A stretch of 64,000 nt of DNA from DASYXZ01 sp035308965 (GCA_035308965.1 DATGFN010000023.1:62001-126000), one strand, 5' to 3'. Shown: positions 8,340-16,412, numbered from the stretch's first letter. Notes: generated by a model from the letters alone, not told the origin. Numbers and translations are program-made.

Positions 8340-9012
8340 GGCGCGTCGCCTCCTTGGAGTCTTTTCCGTCCTTGGAATCTTTGCCGTCTTTCATTTCTTT
8401 CCCGTCTTTGGTGTCTTTCTTGTTCTTGCCTGAGCGCACCAAGCCCAGGCGGGGCATGCCCATTTCTCCGTCCAGCTCAGCGAGTTTGTCCAGATTAATC
8501 GGGCCGACGATGTTGACTACGGTCAGCTCCTTGGGTTCGGCACAGATGATTGCGAGGCCCCGGATGGCGTCGTCGCCGTTGCCACTGCCGGGCATCAGGT
8601 ATATTTCCGCGTTGTCGCCGTCCCGCTTGCTTCGAACTTCCACCGTCCGTTGCCAGGTGGGCGCGTGAAGCTGTTTGCGAATTTCCTCCACGTCCGCCGG
8701 ACTGTATTCCCCTTCCTTGTCGAATTCAAAGCTCTTCACATAGATCCCTTGCAGGTGCTGGATGAAATCCTTGGCCGCGGCTTCGTCCTGCCCTCTCTTG
8801 TCAGACATGAACTTGGAGGCCAGTTGCAACAGCGCGCCGTCCAGCGTCACGTCCACCACTTCAGCGGCTTTGTCCGCCAGCTTTTCCAGGCGGTTGATCT
8901 CAATCCTGCCGTTTTGGGCGCGGGCGTCGGGCGCGGAGCAAAGCAGACCGGCGCAAACCAACGCCACGAGCAACCCGAAGGCTCGAGGGGATTTTGTCAT
9001 AGGTATTTTCAT
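8323..9012 (-). CDS. DUF4252-type exported protein with Lys-Asp-Gly repeat tail
   Basis: A 229-residue protein with a signal peptide (FGLLVALVCAGLLCSAPDARA) and a DUF4252-like body. The body opens with IEINRLEKLADKAAEVVDVTLD, given here as the conserved start, includes a YVKSFEFDKEGEYS segment, and ends with strands reading LTVVNIVGPINLDKLAELDG. DUF4252 proteins are secreted or lipid-anchored, of unknown function, and often sit beside ECF sigma genes. After the domain comes a low-complexity tail of degenerate KDGKDSKDG repeats (about residues 190-225) that is absent from the paralogue downstream. GGAG lies six bases before the ATG at 9012. The anti-sigma-like gene ends 14 bases upstream. Confidence 0.82.
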   Translation of the reverse strand: MKIPMTKSPRAFGLLVALVCAGLLCSAPDARAQNGRIEINRLEKLADKAAEVVDVTLDGALLQLASKFMSDKRGQDEAAAKDFIQHLQGIYVKSFEFDKEGEYSPADVEEIRKQLHAPTWQRTVEVRSKRDGDNAEIYLMPGSGNGDDAIRGLAIICAEPKELTVVNIVGPINLDKLAELDGEMGMPRLGLVRSGKNKKDTKDGKEMKDGKDSKDGKDSKEATRHDEAK

Positions 9013-9026
9013 AGGTGCTCCATTTC

Positions 9027-9395
9027 TTACTCGGATCTTTGGGTGTCTTGGACCTGATCCCGTCTGTCTGCCCGCTGAACGCCCCTGAGTGCAACATTCA
9101 ATTTGCTGCTGGTGATGTGCAGCGCCAGCATTACCTTCGCGCGCGCCATCTCGCCCTGCGTCACGGTCTGTTGGTGGCGGCGATATGCCAATCCGCCGAT
9201 CGTCAGCAAGGCGCAGAGCGCGGCCGCAGTGGCCCAGCGCAGGGAGGGGAAGCGCAAGAGATTGCGAATCGCCTCACCCCAGCGAGAATCCGGCGCGGGT
9301 TCGGGCTGAAGTCCGGCCATCACGCGCTGGGTAAAATCCGCCGAAGGTTCCTGCCGCCGCAAGGCGTTTTTCAATTCCTGGTCGAGTGGATTCAT
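9027..9395 (-). CDS. Small membrane protein, likely anti-sigma factor partner
   Basis: A 122-residue protein with a cytosolic N-terminus (MNPLDQELKNALRRQEPSADFTQRVMAGL), one transmembrane helix (WATAAALCALLTIGGLAY, about residues 54-71) and an outward C-terminal helix. It overlaps the upstream ECF sigma gene by four bases (ATGA), the classical arrangement of a sigma/anti-sigma pair. It lacks the HxxxCxxC zinc motif of ZAS anti-sigma factors, so the assignment rests on position, topology and size. The 'DFTQRVMAGL' segment is common in short anti-sigma-like proteins of Acidobacteria. By inference it would hold the sigma factor at the membrane until an envelope signal arrives. Confidence 0.65.
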   Translation of the reverse strand: MNPLDQELKNALRRQEPSADFTQRVMAGLQPEPAPDSRWGEAIRNLLRFPSLRWATAAALCALLTIGGLAYRRHQQTVTQGEMARAKVMLALHITSSKLNVALRGVQRADRRDQVQDTQRSE

Positions 9396-9940
9396 GCCGG
9401 CACGTCTCCCATGCAGCGGGCCAGCTTGCCGCGCAAAAGGGCCAGCGCCCGCTGCAAATTACTCTTTACTGTGTTGATGGGTATTTCCATGATTTCCGCA
9501 ATTTCGTGGTACTCCAATTCCTCCTGGAAGCGGAGGACCACGGCCATGCGCGCGCGTTCCGGAAGGCTGCCCACGAGGCGACGAAGTCTTTCTTCCAGCA
9601 ACAGGTCACCCTCCGCCTTTGAGTCCGCGATTTCAGGCAGGTCGTCAAGGCTCGATTGCGGCTGGTGTCCGCGAAGGTGATCGATGCAACGATGACTTGC
9701 CACTTTGCGCAGCCAGAACTTCAGGTGCTCGGGCGTCTGAATGGAGCGCAAGTTTCGAAATAGATGGAGAAAAACTTCCTGAGCCATATCTTCCGCCGCA
9801 GCCCGGTCATGCAAAAAATGATATGCCAGGCTGAAAACCATCCCTTGGTGCTCCCGCACCAGCGATTCAAAGGCGGCCGCATCCCCCCGGCTCGCTTGAG
9901 CCAGCGCCTGCTCCATCCGGGATGACGACGTCTCGCTCAA
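9392..9940 (-). CDS. ECF-type RNA polymerase sigma factor (sigma-70 family, RpoE-like)
   Basis: A 182-residue group IV sigma factor. Region 2 spans about residues 20-90 (FESLVREHQGMVFSLAYHFL, then DMAQEVFLHLFRNL for promoter melting and -10 recognition). Region 4 spans about 120-172 (LPERARMAVVLRFQEELEYHEIAE with the helix-turn-helix IMEIPINTVKSNLQRAL). No extra C-terminal domain. The start is TTG at 9940, chosen because AGGAAGG stands seven bases upstream. It heads an operon with a membrane anti-sigma-like protein and two exported proteins, which suggests envelope-stress control and likely autoregulation. No target promoter motif could be fixed from this window. Confidence 0.92.
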   Translation of the reverse strand: MSETSSSRMEQALAQASRGDAAAFESLVREHQGMVFSLAYHFLHDRAAAEDMAQEVFLHLFRNLRSIQTPEHLKFWLRKVASHRCIDHLRGHQPQSSLDDLPEIADSKAEGDLLLEERLRRLVGSLPERARMAVVLRFQEELEYHEIAEIMEIPINTVKSNLQRALALLRGKLARCMGDVPA

Positions 9941-10344
9941 TCACGCCTTCCTGTTAGGGTTATACGTGTTTTGCATGCGGGGGAATGCAAAATATTTTTC
10001 GGGTGGTGACTCAGTTTAACTTCAAGAACTCCGAGGCATCCGGAACGCGCCCCCCTTCCCCCCACCCGCCCAACGTGGGGCCCCCTCCCTCTGTCCCCAC
10101 GGCGACAGAGGGCAAGCCGCCAAAGGCCTTGCCTTCTCCCAGGGGAGAAGGTGGCTCGCCCCGGCGAGCCGGATGAGGGGTTACTGCCCCCATTTGCACT
10201 CCTTCCTCAGATCTTCAACAGTTGACGAGTTATGATCATATGAAAGACCAAATTGAGTCATCTTCCATTTTCGATTTTCCAGTTTCGAGTTTCCATCTTT
10301 ACCCAAATGGGGATAGGGAGCGCCATCGGATCTTTTCGCTGATT
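9941..10344. other. Gene-less stretch upstream of the sigma operon
   Basis: It contains the sigma operon's 5' region (right after 9940), a multi-hairpin repeat element (10045-10180) and, at about 10240-10310, a low-complexity tract of TTTCCA/TTTCGA-like units. No open frame with coding character was seen. Confidence 0.5.
10045..10180. repeat. Multi-hairpin GC-rich repeat element
   Basis: Four consecutive perfect hairpins: CCCTCTGTC (10087-10095) with GACAGAGGG (10104-10112); GGCAAG (10111-10116) with CTTGCC (10128-10133); CCTTCTCCC (10132-10140) with GGGAGAAGG (10143-10151); GGCTCGCC (10153-10160) with GGCGAGCC (10163-10170). It ends in GGATGAGGGG. The layout matches dispersed structured repeats known from many genomes; only this copy lies in the window. 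Confidence 0.6.
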
Positions 10345-10878
10345 CTAAAGCACATTCCGGGTTCGTTCGTCATGTTGGTGGTTTGCGCGGCCCGCATTGG
10401 GCATTAAATCCAAGAGGTTGATCAGTCCCATGATGGGATAAGATTTCCTCCTTTCTTTGGCTGTGACGTATCCCCGAGTGCGCCGCAAATCTTTCTTCAC
10501 CAGATTGTGGAGCGCCCGCTCGGCCCCGCTTAATTCCATCAATCCTTTTCGCCTGGTTCGGTGAAAGCGATTCCGGTTGAAGCGGCGATTAATGGCCCAA
10601 AGCATTTGTGCGTAGCGCACCACTCGCAACGTCTCAGGACGGTTGCGCGGCTTCAGCAATTGAAGCAGTCCCTGCGCCGCCTGGCGGACCTTTTCCCTCG
10701 ATTCGCTTGTCACGAGCATATTTTCTCTAAACCCCTTTGAGCGCAACCCATGCTTAAAGGAATTCATCGCCGCCATTTCAAGGCCGCTGACGGTGCGCGG
10801 CCCGATAGATTTTTGCGCGTTCAACCGGTTGGCGGCCAAAAGCGCGGGAGTGATTTGCGGCAATCTGCGGAGTGACAT
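10345..10878 (-). CDS. Uncharacterised protein with N-terminal ANRxNAxKSxGPRT motif
   Basis: A 177-residue, very Arg/Lys-rich protein without signal or membrane segment. The N-terminus carries AANRLNAQKSIGPRTVSG, followed by NSFKHGLRSK. This is a motif (ANxxNAxKSTGPRT...KHGL) that I know from many hypothetical proteins of Acidobacteria and Planctomycetes, often multicopy; no function is established for the family. The middle is helical (EKVRQAAQGLLQLLKPRNRPETLRV, given in part). Basic charge hints at nucleic-acid binding, which is inference. It stands alone between repeat elements, at the left edge of an accessory stretch. Confidence 0.7.
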   Translation of the reverse strand: MSLRRLPQITPALLAANRLNAQKSIGPRTVSGLEMAAMNSFKHGLRSKGFRENMLVTSESREKVRQAAQGLLQLLKPRNRPETLRVVRYAQMLWAINRRFNRNRFHRTRRKGLMELSGAERALHNLVKKDLRRTRGYVTAKERRKSYPIMGLINLLDLMPNAGRANHQHDERTRNVL

Positions 10879-10921
10879 GCGACCTCGATGCTGTGTAAGA
10901 ACCGGCTTAAAGGCAAAACAA

Positions 10922-11014
10922 TCTCTCGCAAAGGCGCGAAGGCGCAGATTAGTCGAAGAGATTGGAGGAGAATTTCTTGGCGAGCCTTTGCGCCTCAGCG
11001 TCTTTGCGAGAGAG
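10922..11014. repeat. Inverted-repeat element (CTCTCGCAAAGGCGC type)
   Basis: The left arm CTCTCGCAAAGGCGCGAAGG begins near 10924. The right arm CTTTGCGCCTCAGCGTCTTT (from 10986) continues to GCGAGAGAG at 11014. Reverse-complemented, the right arm reads CTCTCTCGCAAAGACGCTGA, matching the left arm with few differences over about 28 bases. The roughly 40-base centre is AT-richer. A dispersed, non-coding palindromic element is the likely identity. Confidence 0.55.
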
Positions 11015-11082
11015 TGTTCATTTTTTCACCCCGGACCTCGGACCAAGCACTTTTAACCCTACCACACCGCAAACGTCACGGT

Positions 11083-11098
11083 GGTCACCAGAGTGACC
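11083..11098. promoter_or_regulatory. Palindrome GGTCAC-N4-GTGACC, possible operator
   Basis: A perfect 6+6 dyad with a four-base spacer, 350 bases upstream of the two-helix membrane protein gene. A partial third half-site (CGTCACGG) precedes it. Such dyads are typical of dimeric regulators, but no regulator gene is adjacent; a chance occurrence is possible. Confidence 0.25.
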
Positions 11099-11449
11099 AG
11101 CGCAACTATTTATTTTTTACAATTGAAAACAGGGAAGTTACAGACCGTAGATTCGCAATCTGGAGATCGATTTTGAGATTTGTGTCCCTTTTTGCCCCAT
11201 TGAATCGCCCCCTTTTTCTGACTGTTTGGCTTGGGAATAACTTGGACCCTAATCGCGTGAGTGCGTGCCCCCACCGGGCTCGGTCAATTTCTTGCGCCCT
11301 AAGTGGAGCTGCCGTGTGATAAAGGAATATCAACAAAAAGAAAAGGCCAATGAAGTTTTGGCATGGGGGTACAATACGTCACGGTAGCGAGGATTGCCAC
11401 GGACGGGCCGAGATATTTGCTTGTCCATAGCACCGAAGAGGATTAACGA

Positions 11450-11800
11450 GTGGGAGCTCCGAGCCCTCCAATTCCGCCCCTCCCAATTGAAGACGTCAAC
11501 CGTCGGATAGATCAATCTATCGAGCGAAATGGGAGTCGGGAGAGATTGCTTTGGATGTTGCTCACCTTGATGTTCTTCTCTGGCTTGGCTGCGCTCTTCT
11601 ATGGGATTTGGAAGGGGAACAATTACCTAGTTGGAGCGAGCTTAGGGGACTCGGGCCTCGCCTATTGGTCCATTCTCAAACTCATACGACTCCATCGCTC
11701 GAGGCTCGCCCTGTCGGTGGTGCCGGCGATCACAGCCATGCTTTCACCCCGGGATGCCGCGAGAGAGATCCATTCTCTGATCGAGCACCTATTGAGGTAG
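11450..11800 (+). CDS. Small two-helix membrane protein preceding the KAP NTPase
   Basis: A 116-residue protein starting at GTG 11450, chosen because GAGGA stands seven bases upstream. The N-terminus is Pro-rich (GAPSPPIPPLPIED), then come two hydrophobic helices (LLWMLLTLMFFSGLAALFYG, about 33-52, and NYLVGASLGDSGLAYWSIL, about 57-75) and a C-terminal amphipathic part ending EIHSLIEHLLR. I recognise no family. Its stop codon (11798-11800) lies two bases before the TTG proposed for the NTPase, so the two are surely one operon and probably translationally coupled. By inference it may supply the membrane anchor that other KAP NTPases carry inside their own chain. Confidence 0.7.
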   Translation: MGAPSPPIPPLPIEDVNRRIDQSIERNGSRERLLWMLLTLMFFSGLAALFYGIWKGNNYLVGASLGDSGLAYWSILKLIRLHRSRLALSVVPAITAMLSPRDAAREIHSLIEHLLR

Positions 11801-11802
11801 TT

Positions 11803-14055
11803 TTGGACGACAAACTGAAGGGCGAGTTACAGGAGCTGGCAAACCAGTTGGACCGCGCGGCGGAATCCGCAGGCGTGGTTGGAGACTTGACAGGCACGGC
11901 CCGAAGTATTGAACCGGACGAACCTATACGGTCCTCTGGGGAGGACCAACTAAATCGGGCTAGGTTTGCGACTGAACTCGCGCGTGCAGTTGCAAACTTC
12001 AGTAGGGCCGAAAGTTTAGTGGTAGGCATATACGGCGCCTGGGGTACAGGTAAGACTTCGTTACTTAATCTAATTGAGGAGAAACTGCAACTTGAGTCGG
12101 CAGATCCGCCACTCGTATTCAAATTCGACCCGTGGGGATTCTCCGATCAAGACCAGCTAAGCGCCCGATTCTTCTCTGAACTAGCGGCTTTTGCGCGACT
12201 GCACCTAAGCCTTCCATCCCTTGCCGACGTCTCGGAGACCATTGAGGAATACGGAGAATTGCTGAATCCCGTAGCTCAGATGATTCTTCCAAGGGTAGCG
12301 CAGACGGCTAAGGTCGGATGGTCACTTTTCAGGAGATTCCGACCGACGCGTCGCCGGTCGGTAGGAGAATTGAAATCTGCGATTAATGCGGCCTTGAAAC
12401 GGTCTGGATCTAAACTCTTAATTATACTTGATGATATCGACCGTCTGAATGCGACGGAAATCCGTCAAGCCTTTCAATTGATCAAACTAAATGCTAATTT
12501 CTCAAACACCGTCTTCCTAGTGGCGTTTGACAGAAGGCCAGTGGAAAAGGCGTTGTTAGATGTTGCTCCTGGGCCTCCACATGAGTACCTAGAAAAGATC
12601 GTTCAGGTTGGCTTCGACCTTCCGCCTTTGCAAGGGACACGGCTCACGGAAATAATCCTTGCGGACTTTAACGAACTTTTGGCAAGGGTTGGCCGAAATA
12701 TAAATGAACAGCGGTTCGGCAACATGTTTCACGAGGGATTCAGGGAAAGCTTTCGGACGATTCGCGACGTCAAACGCTACTTCAATGTACTGCGGTTGGC
12801 ATTGACGCTGGTGCACGAGGACACCGACTTTACTGATCTTGCGGCAGTTCAGGCCTTGGCTGTGTTCTATCCTGATGTTTATTCCGCCGTCCAGCGTAAT
12901 CAGGACCTCTTTTGCGGAATTTGGTCTCGATTCGCGCAACCCAAGCCCGATGACTTGAAGAAGACGTACGACCAGATTTTCAGCACGGTTGCTGCGGATC
13001 AGCGAAAGCCTGCCCTATCGATCTGCGGATTTTTATTTCCCAAGTTCGCGAGTGAATACAGTGAACCTTACAATATGACCTACAGCCCCGATTCTGAGGC
13101 GGAATGGAGAAAAGCAAAGAGAATCGCGTCTCGCAAGTATTTCCCATACTACTTTCAGCTTGCGGTCCCCGATACTGAGGTCTCTCAATCTGAAATGGAC
13201 GAGGCGATTCGATCCGCCACGTCGGTCGAGGCGTTCACCAAGACCCTCGCAGCTTACAAGGCCTCTGATCGCTTGTCTCCCTTTCTTGATTTACTGCGGG
13301 ATTCCCTCGCTCCTATAGGACCGGCAGAGTTAAACACGATCCTGAGGTCAGTTTTCGTTTTTGGAGACGAGGCTAACATCGAAAGCTCCGAAGGCCTTGG
13401 ATTAATTACGGAACACACTCGGATTGGGACATGGCTCGTCTTGGACGTCTTAGATCGCCTACCTGCAGACAAAAGATTCGCCGAATTGCTTCAAGCCATG
13501 AGGCAGGGCCAGGCAGTGTATACGATCGTCAAGCTCACCGTTCTGTTCGAGGAGGGCTTGTCAAAGTCGTCAGACGACGACTTCAGAAGGAGATACCCAG
13601 ATCTTTCCGAAAACGTAGTTGCCGAAATGAGAGTGATCGCAACGGAGGCACTATCGCACGCGGCTGCGACCGGTAAACTACAGTTGGCACCGAGATTTCC
13701 CTTCTTATTGTACCGCTGGAAGGAATGGGGAAAGGCCGCAGACATGGACGCTTGGATAAGGGCGACATTTCTGTCGGGGCCTCGCGAAGCTGTCTTGTTT
13801 GTCTCCGGCTTCCTCCAACGGCAGACCTCCTATGGGTTCGGCGACTCAGTGCCGAGAGTGCAACTGACCCTGTCGGTGAAGCCGCTCGGAGATTTCGTCG
13901 ACTTAAAGATATTACGCGAACTAGTTAGTGTTGCAGATGATAGCGAACTGTCCGAAAGGGAGCGTACGGCCAAGTCTGAGTTCCTGTCGGCAATGAAGAA
14001 GATGGACGCGGGATGGAATCCGGACGACGAGAACGCGCTTTTCCCACGAACCTGA
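11803..14055 (+). CDS. KAP-family P-loop NTPase
   Basis: A 750-residue protein from TTG 11803, with GAGG five bases upstream. The open frame extends further 5', but that part reads over the membrane-protein gene in another frame and has no coding character. Walker A is GAWGTGKTSLL with K84. Walker B is LLIILDDIDRL (D210-D211, D213, R214), followed by FQLIKLNANFSNTVFLVAFD, the KAP signature of a pathway conserved from Kidins220 to the phage-exclusion protein PifA. No transmembrane helix lies between the Walker motifs, unlike many KAP proteins. The C-terminal 450 residues are helical and unassigned. Codon and base use is AT-richer than the flanks (CTA, TTA, ATA codons are common), suggesting transfer. 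ATP-driven membrane-linked activity is inferred; a defence role is only possible. Confidence 0.85.
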   Translation: MDDKLKGELQELANQLDRAAESAGVVGDLTGTARSIEPDEPIRSSGEDQLNRARFATELARAVANFSRAESLVVGIYGAWGTGKTSLLNLIEEKLQLESADPPLVFKFDPWGFSDQDQLSARFFSELAAFARLHLSLPSLADVSETIEEYGELLNPVAQMILPRVAQTAKVGWSLFRRFRPTRRRSVGELKSAINAALKRSGSKLLIILDDIDRLNATEIRQAFQLIKLNANFSNTVFLVAFDRRPVEKALLDVAPGPPHEYLEKIVQVGFDLPPLQGTRLTEIILADFNELLARVGRNINEQRFGNMFHEGFRESFRTIRDVKRYFNVLRLALTLVHEDTDFTDLAAVQALAVFYPDVYSAVQRNQDLFCGIWSRFAQPKPDDLKKTYDQIFSTVAADQRKPALSICGFLFPKFASEYSEPYNMTYSPDSEAEWRKAKRIASRKYFPYYFQLAVPDTEVSQSEMDEAIRSATSVEAFTKTLAAYKASDRLSPFLDLLRDSLAPIGPAELNTILRSVFVFGDEANIESSEGLGLITEHTRIGTWLVLDVLDRLPADKRFAELLQAMRQGQAVYTIVKLTVLFEEGLSKSSDDDFRRRYPDLSENVVAEMRVIATEALSHAAATGKLQLAPRFPFLLYRWKEWGKAADMDAWIRATFLSGPREAVLFVSGFLQRQTSYGFGDSVPRVQLTLSVKPLGDFVDLKILRELVSVADDSELSERERTAKSEFLSAMKKMDAGWNPDDENALFPRT

Positions 14056-14117
14056 CGACTGAGCGGGTCGCGCTACTGGCCGTATCACGGCAAAGAAGAA
14101 TCGCAGGAAGGGCCGTG

Positions 14118-14309
14118 ATGGACGACGAATCAAAATGTCCGGTCAGCGGGAAGCGGAAGTACGCAAGCGAAGGTGAAGCTCTGGCGACCGCCGCACACCA
14201 GATTGTAACCGCCAATGCGCCCAAGGAACTTCGAGCCTATCGATGCTCCTGGTGTGAAGCCTGGCATCTAACGAAAAATGCACGAAGACCCGAGAAGGAT
14301 GATAGATAA
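14118..14309 (+). CDS. Small Cys/His protein with CxxCxxWH motif
   Basis: A 63-residue protein starting at ATG 14118, with AGGAAGG at about 14105-14111 as ribosome site. It reads CPVSGKRKYASEGEA near the N-terminus and YRCSWCEAWHLT near the C-terminus. This spacing (Cys ... Lys-Tyr, Glu-Ala helix ... CxxCxxWHLT) is a small zinc-ribbon-like pattern I know from phage and actinobacterial hypothetical proteins. Zinc binding is likely, function unknown. It follows the KAP NTPase gene by 62 bases on the same strand and ends before a hairpin at 14348, so it may be the third gene of that operon. Confidence 0.65.
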   Translation: MDDESKCPVSGKRKYASEGEALATAAHQIVTANAPKELRAYRCSWCEAWHLTKNARRPEKDDR

Positions 14310-14347
14310 CCGACCACATCCTGCGAAGCGAACGTGGAGTTGGTAGC

Positions 14348-14378
14348 GCAGAGTCTGTGGGGCTCAGACTCTGCGGTT
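14348..14378 (+). terminator. Hairpin closing the KAP operon, probable terminator
   Basis: GCAGAGTCTG (14348-14357) pairs perfectly with CAGACTCTGC (14365-14374) around a seven-base loop, followed by GGTTTGTGGTTTTG, a T-rich but interrupted tail. It lies 38 bases after the small Cys/His gene. The rest of 14375-14510 is AT-rich with no gene. Confidence 0.5.
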
Positions 14379-14510
14379 TGTGGTTTTGTCAATTTTAAAT
14401 AATCCTATGGGGGGTAATGCTGTTATTTATAATATTCCAGGTCTGGAAATGGAAATGCCGCAGAGTTTCTGTGATGCGAAACTTTGCGCTACTGGGGTTG
14501 GTTAGCGCCT

Positions 14511-16358
14511 TTACTCCCACTGGTGATACGCAGTGTAGCTCTGCGAGTCGATGCTGTAGAACGGTGTGAAACGAATTGGGGACGGCGCGGCGGCTAATTG
14601 AAAAGTCTGGGTGGTAAACGGAATCACCTTGAGGGAATCGGTCGAGTGCAGCGCGCTCCGGCTCAGTTTCATCTGCGGACCGAGCCCGACCAGCATGAGC
14701 GGACCTCTCATCAGCGCCGCAATGTCTGGATGCTGGTTGTCAATGGGCATGACGCGGAAGGAAAACGGCATAGTCAACTGGATGGTGTCGTTATTCCGCC
14801 AAACGCGGTGAATGGCCGCAAAAGTGCCTCGGTCGGCCCGAACCGCGGCGGTTTTGCCATTCACTTGGATGGACGCCGGCGAATCGAGCCAGCCCGGCAC
14901 GCGCACGAAGACCGTGAACTCGCTGGGCGCCGCGACCTCCAACCGGAGTTCAGTGAATTCCGTTGCCGGATAGCGGGTGGTTTGGACCAGCCGGACCGGC
15001 TTCCCCGCGATTTCCCATCGCACTTCGGAAGGTACAAAGAGGTTGACGTAAATTCCCGCGGGGCTGTGGAAGTAACTGCTGATCGCGTAGTCGGCGACCA
15101 CTTGCGGCAACGTCCCAGCGCAACAGGGCCATTTGTCAGAGAAGTAGCCCTTCTGGGTCAGGGGATGGTAATCCGAGTAGTAAAAGAAGTGCCCGTCGCG
15201 ACTCGGGTCTTTGGCGCCCAGCACAGTATTGTAAAGCACGCGCTCCAGGCCATCGCCGTAACGCGCTTCGCCCGTAAAGCGCATCATGTAGCGGGCGAGT
15301 TTGAGGTGGGCATAGGATCCGCAGGGAGTCTCAAAGTGGGCATGGGTTCCAGTTAAGCTCTCGCCCAGCTTCCCTTGGTTGGGTTCGACGAAAGTCTCGT
15401 TTGGACCCCAGCCCCCCGACGCAAATTCCTGAGTCTCCTCAAGCATGGTCCACGCATTGCGGATCGCCTCCAGATATATCGCGTCGCCCAGCACCAAATA
15501 AGCCCGGGCGGCCGAGCTTAAAGCGTTGCAATGGCTGTAGGCGTGACGGCCCGGCAAAACGTTTTCGCCACGGCTTAAGGGCTCGAAGTATGTGGCATTC
15601 AGCAAATACTTTTTGGCCAACTCCAGATAAGTTTGCTCGCCCGTCACCTCATAGGCGTAAAACTGATTTTCCGCCAGTGTATAGGTCTCGTCGTCGGGAG
15701 CGTGCTTAGGATGATCAATGTTGCGGTCGAGTGCACGCGGGGGCATGCAGCGGACGGCGCCGCGTGTGGCACGATCGAGCGTGGGAAGAGCGGATGACAC
15801 TCCGGCGAATTGATAGGCGTCCAGAAGGCCTATGACGTATTTGTCGTAGTTGTAGGCGGGAAAGTTGGTGGATGCCTTCAGGCTCGGGTAGCAATAGCCG
15901 TCAGGTGCAATGGTGGCCGCGAAGCCTTCCACCAATCTTTGCGTCTTGGCTCGAGTAGCGATATCGCCGGTGGCTTCGGAAAACCTTGCCAATGCCGAAA
16001 TGAGTTGCCCGAAACAGTGTCCTGGGGCGAAACCATCGCGATCGTACCAGCCGCCCGGATATTCACCCGGCGCAGGAAGTCCGGCACGGAGGCGAAGCTC
16101 CTTGAGCAGCCCATCTTCATCCACGGCCAGATAATATGCATGGATTCGGTCGAATTGCGCTTTGAGAGGCCCGCCGGTTAATTTGACGTCCCGGTAACGA
16201 AACAAGCGCAGTTTCTCGCGCGGGGAAGCTGCCTGCGGCCCGGAAACAGATGGCGACTGTGCGAAGCCCAACACCGCGCCGCTCGAGCCAACGGCTATGC
16301 TCTGAAGAAATTGCCTTCGTGAGACGGCAGCGTTAGGCAAATCGTTTCTCCAATCCAA
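14511..16358 (-). CDS. Twin-arginine exported glycoside hydrolase, GH127/DUF1680 type
   Basis: A 615-residue protein with a TAT signal (SRRQFLQSIAVGSSGAVLGF, about 13-32) and an (alpha/alpha)6-barrel domain of the beta-L-arabinofuranosidase (GH127, formerly DUF1680) family. Key motifs: GWYDRDGFAPGHCFGQLISAL in part near residue 102, HFETPCGSYAHLKL near 345 and DKWPCCAGTLPQV near 415. In the characterised Bifidobacterium enzyme a Glu and three Cys bind zinc and one Cys of the CC pair is the nucleophile; the CC pair and an ET(P)C element are both present here, the latter with one extra residue. The C-terminal beta domains end YTAYHQWE. The start is TTG at 16358 without a clear ribosome site, so it may be slightly misplaced. 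Periplasmic plant-polysaccharide breakdown is inferred. Confidence 0.85.
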   Translation of the reverse strand: MDWRNDLPNAAVSRRQFLQSIAVGSSGAVLGFAQSPSVSGPQAASPREKLRLFRYRDVKLTGGPLKAQFDRIHAYYLAVDEDGLLKELRLRAGLPAPGEYPGGWYDRDGFAPGHCFGQLISALARFSEATGDIATRAKTQRLVEGFAATIAPDGYCYPSLKASTNFPAYNYDKYVIGLLDAYQFAGVSSALPTLDRATRGAVRCMPPRALDRNIDHPKHAPDDETYTLAENQFYAYEVTGEQTYLELAKKYLLNATYFEPLSRGENVLPGRHAYSHCNALSSAARAYLVLGDAIYLEAIRNAWTMLEETQEFASGGWGPNETFVEPNQGKLGESLTGTHAHFETPCGSYAHLKLARYMMRFTGEARYGDGLERVLYNTVLGAKDPSRDGHFFYYSDYHPLTQKGYFSDKWPCCAGTLPQVVADYAISSYFHSPAGIYVNLFVPSEVRWEIAGKPVRLVQTTRYPATEFTELRLEVAAPSEFTVFVRVPGWLDSPASIQVNGKTAAVRADRGTFAAIHRVWRNNDTIQLTMPFSFRVMPIDNQHPDIAALMRGPLMLVGLGPQMKLSRSALHSTDSLKVIPFTTQTFQLAAAPSPIRFTPFYSIDSQSYTAYHQWE

Positions 16359-16412
16359 ACGACAGGAACGAGAAATTAAGTACCAAGTTGAGAGCTCACA
16401 CTTGCGGCGAGC

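Larger units (their letters stand above)
10879..11449. other. Gene-less stretch upstream of the KAP NTPase set
   Basis: Low-coding, partly AT-rich DNA with a large inverted repeat (10922-11014), a small perfect palindrome (11083-11098) and a -10-like TACAAT at 11370-11375. The open frames at 10793-11056 and 10888-11319 are built from the repeat and show no family likeness. Confidence 0.5.

Noticed and set aside
11551..11802. 5' extension of the KAP NTPase frame
   Set aside because: It overlaps the two-helix membrane gene in another frame, reads as unstructured Leu/Pro/His sequence, and a well-placed GAGG favours the TTG at 11803.
14118..14309. Treating the small Cys/His protein as a phage gene marking a prophage
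   Set aside because: No integrase, structural or lysis genes are present; the protein alone is not evidence for a prophage.
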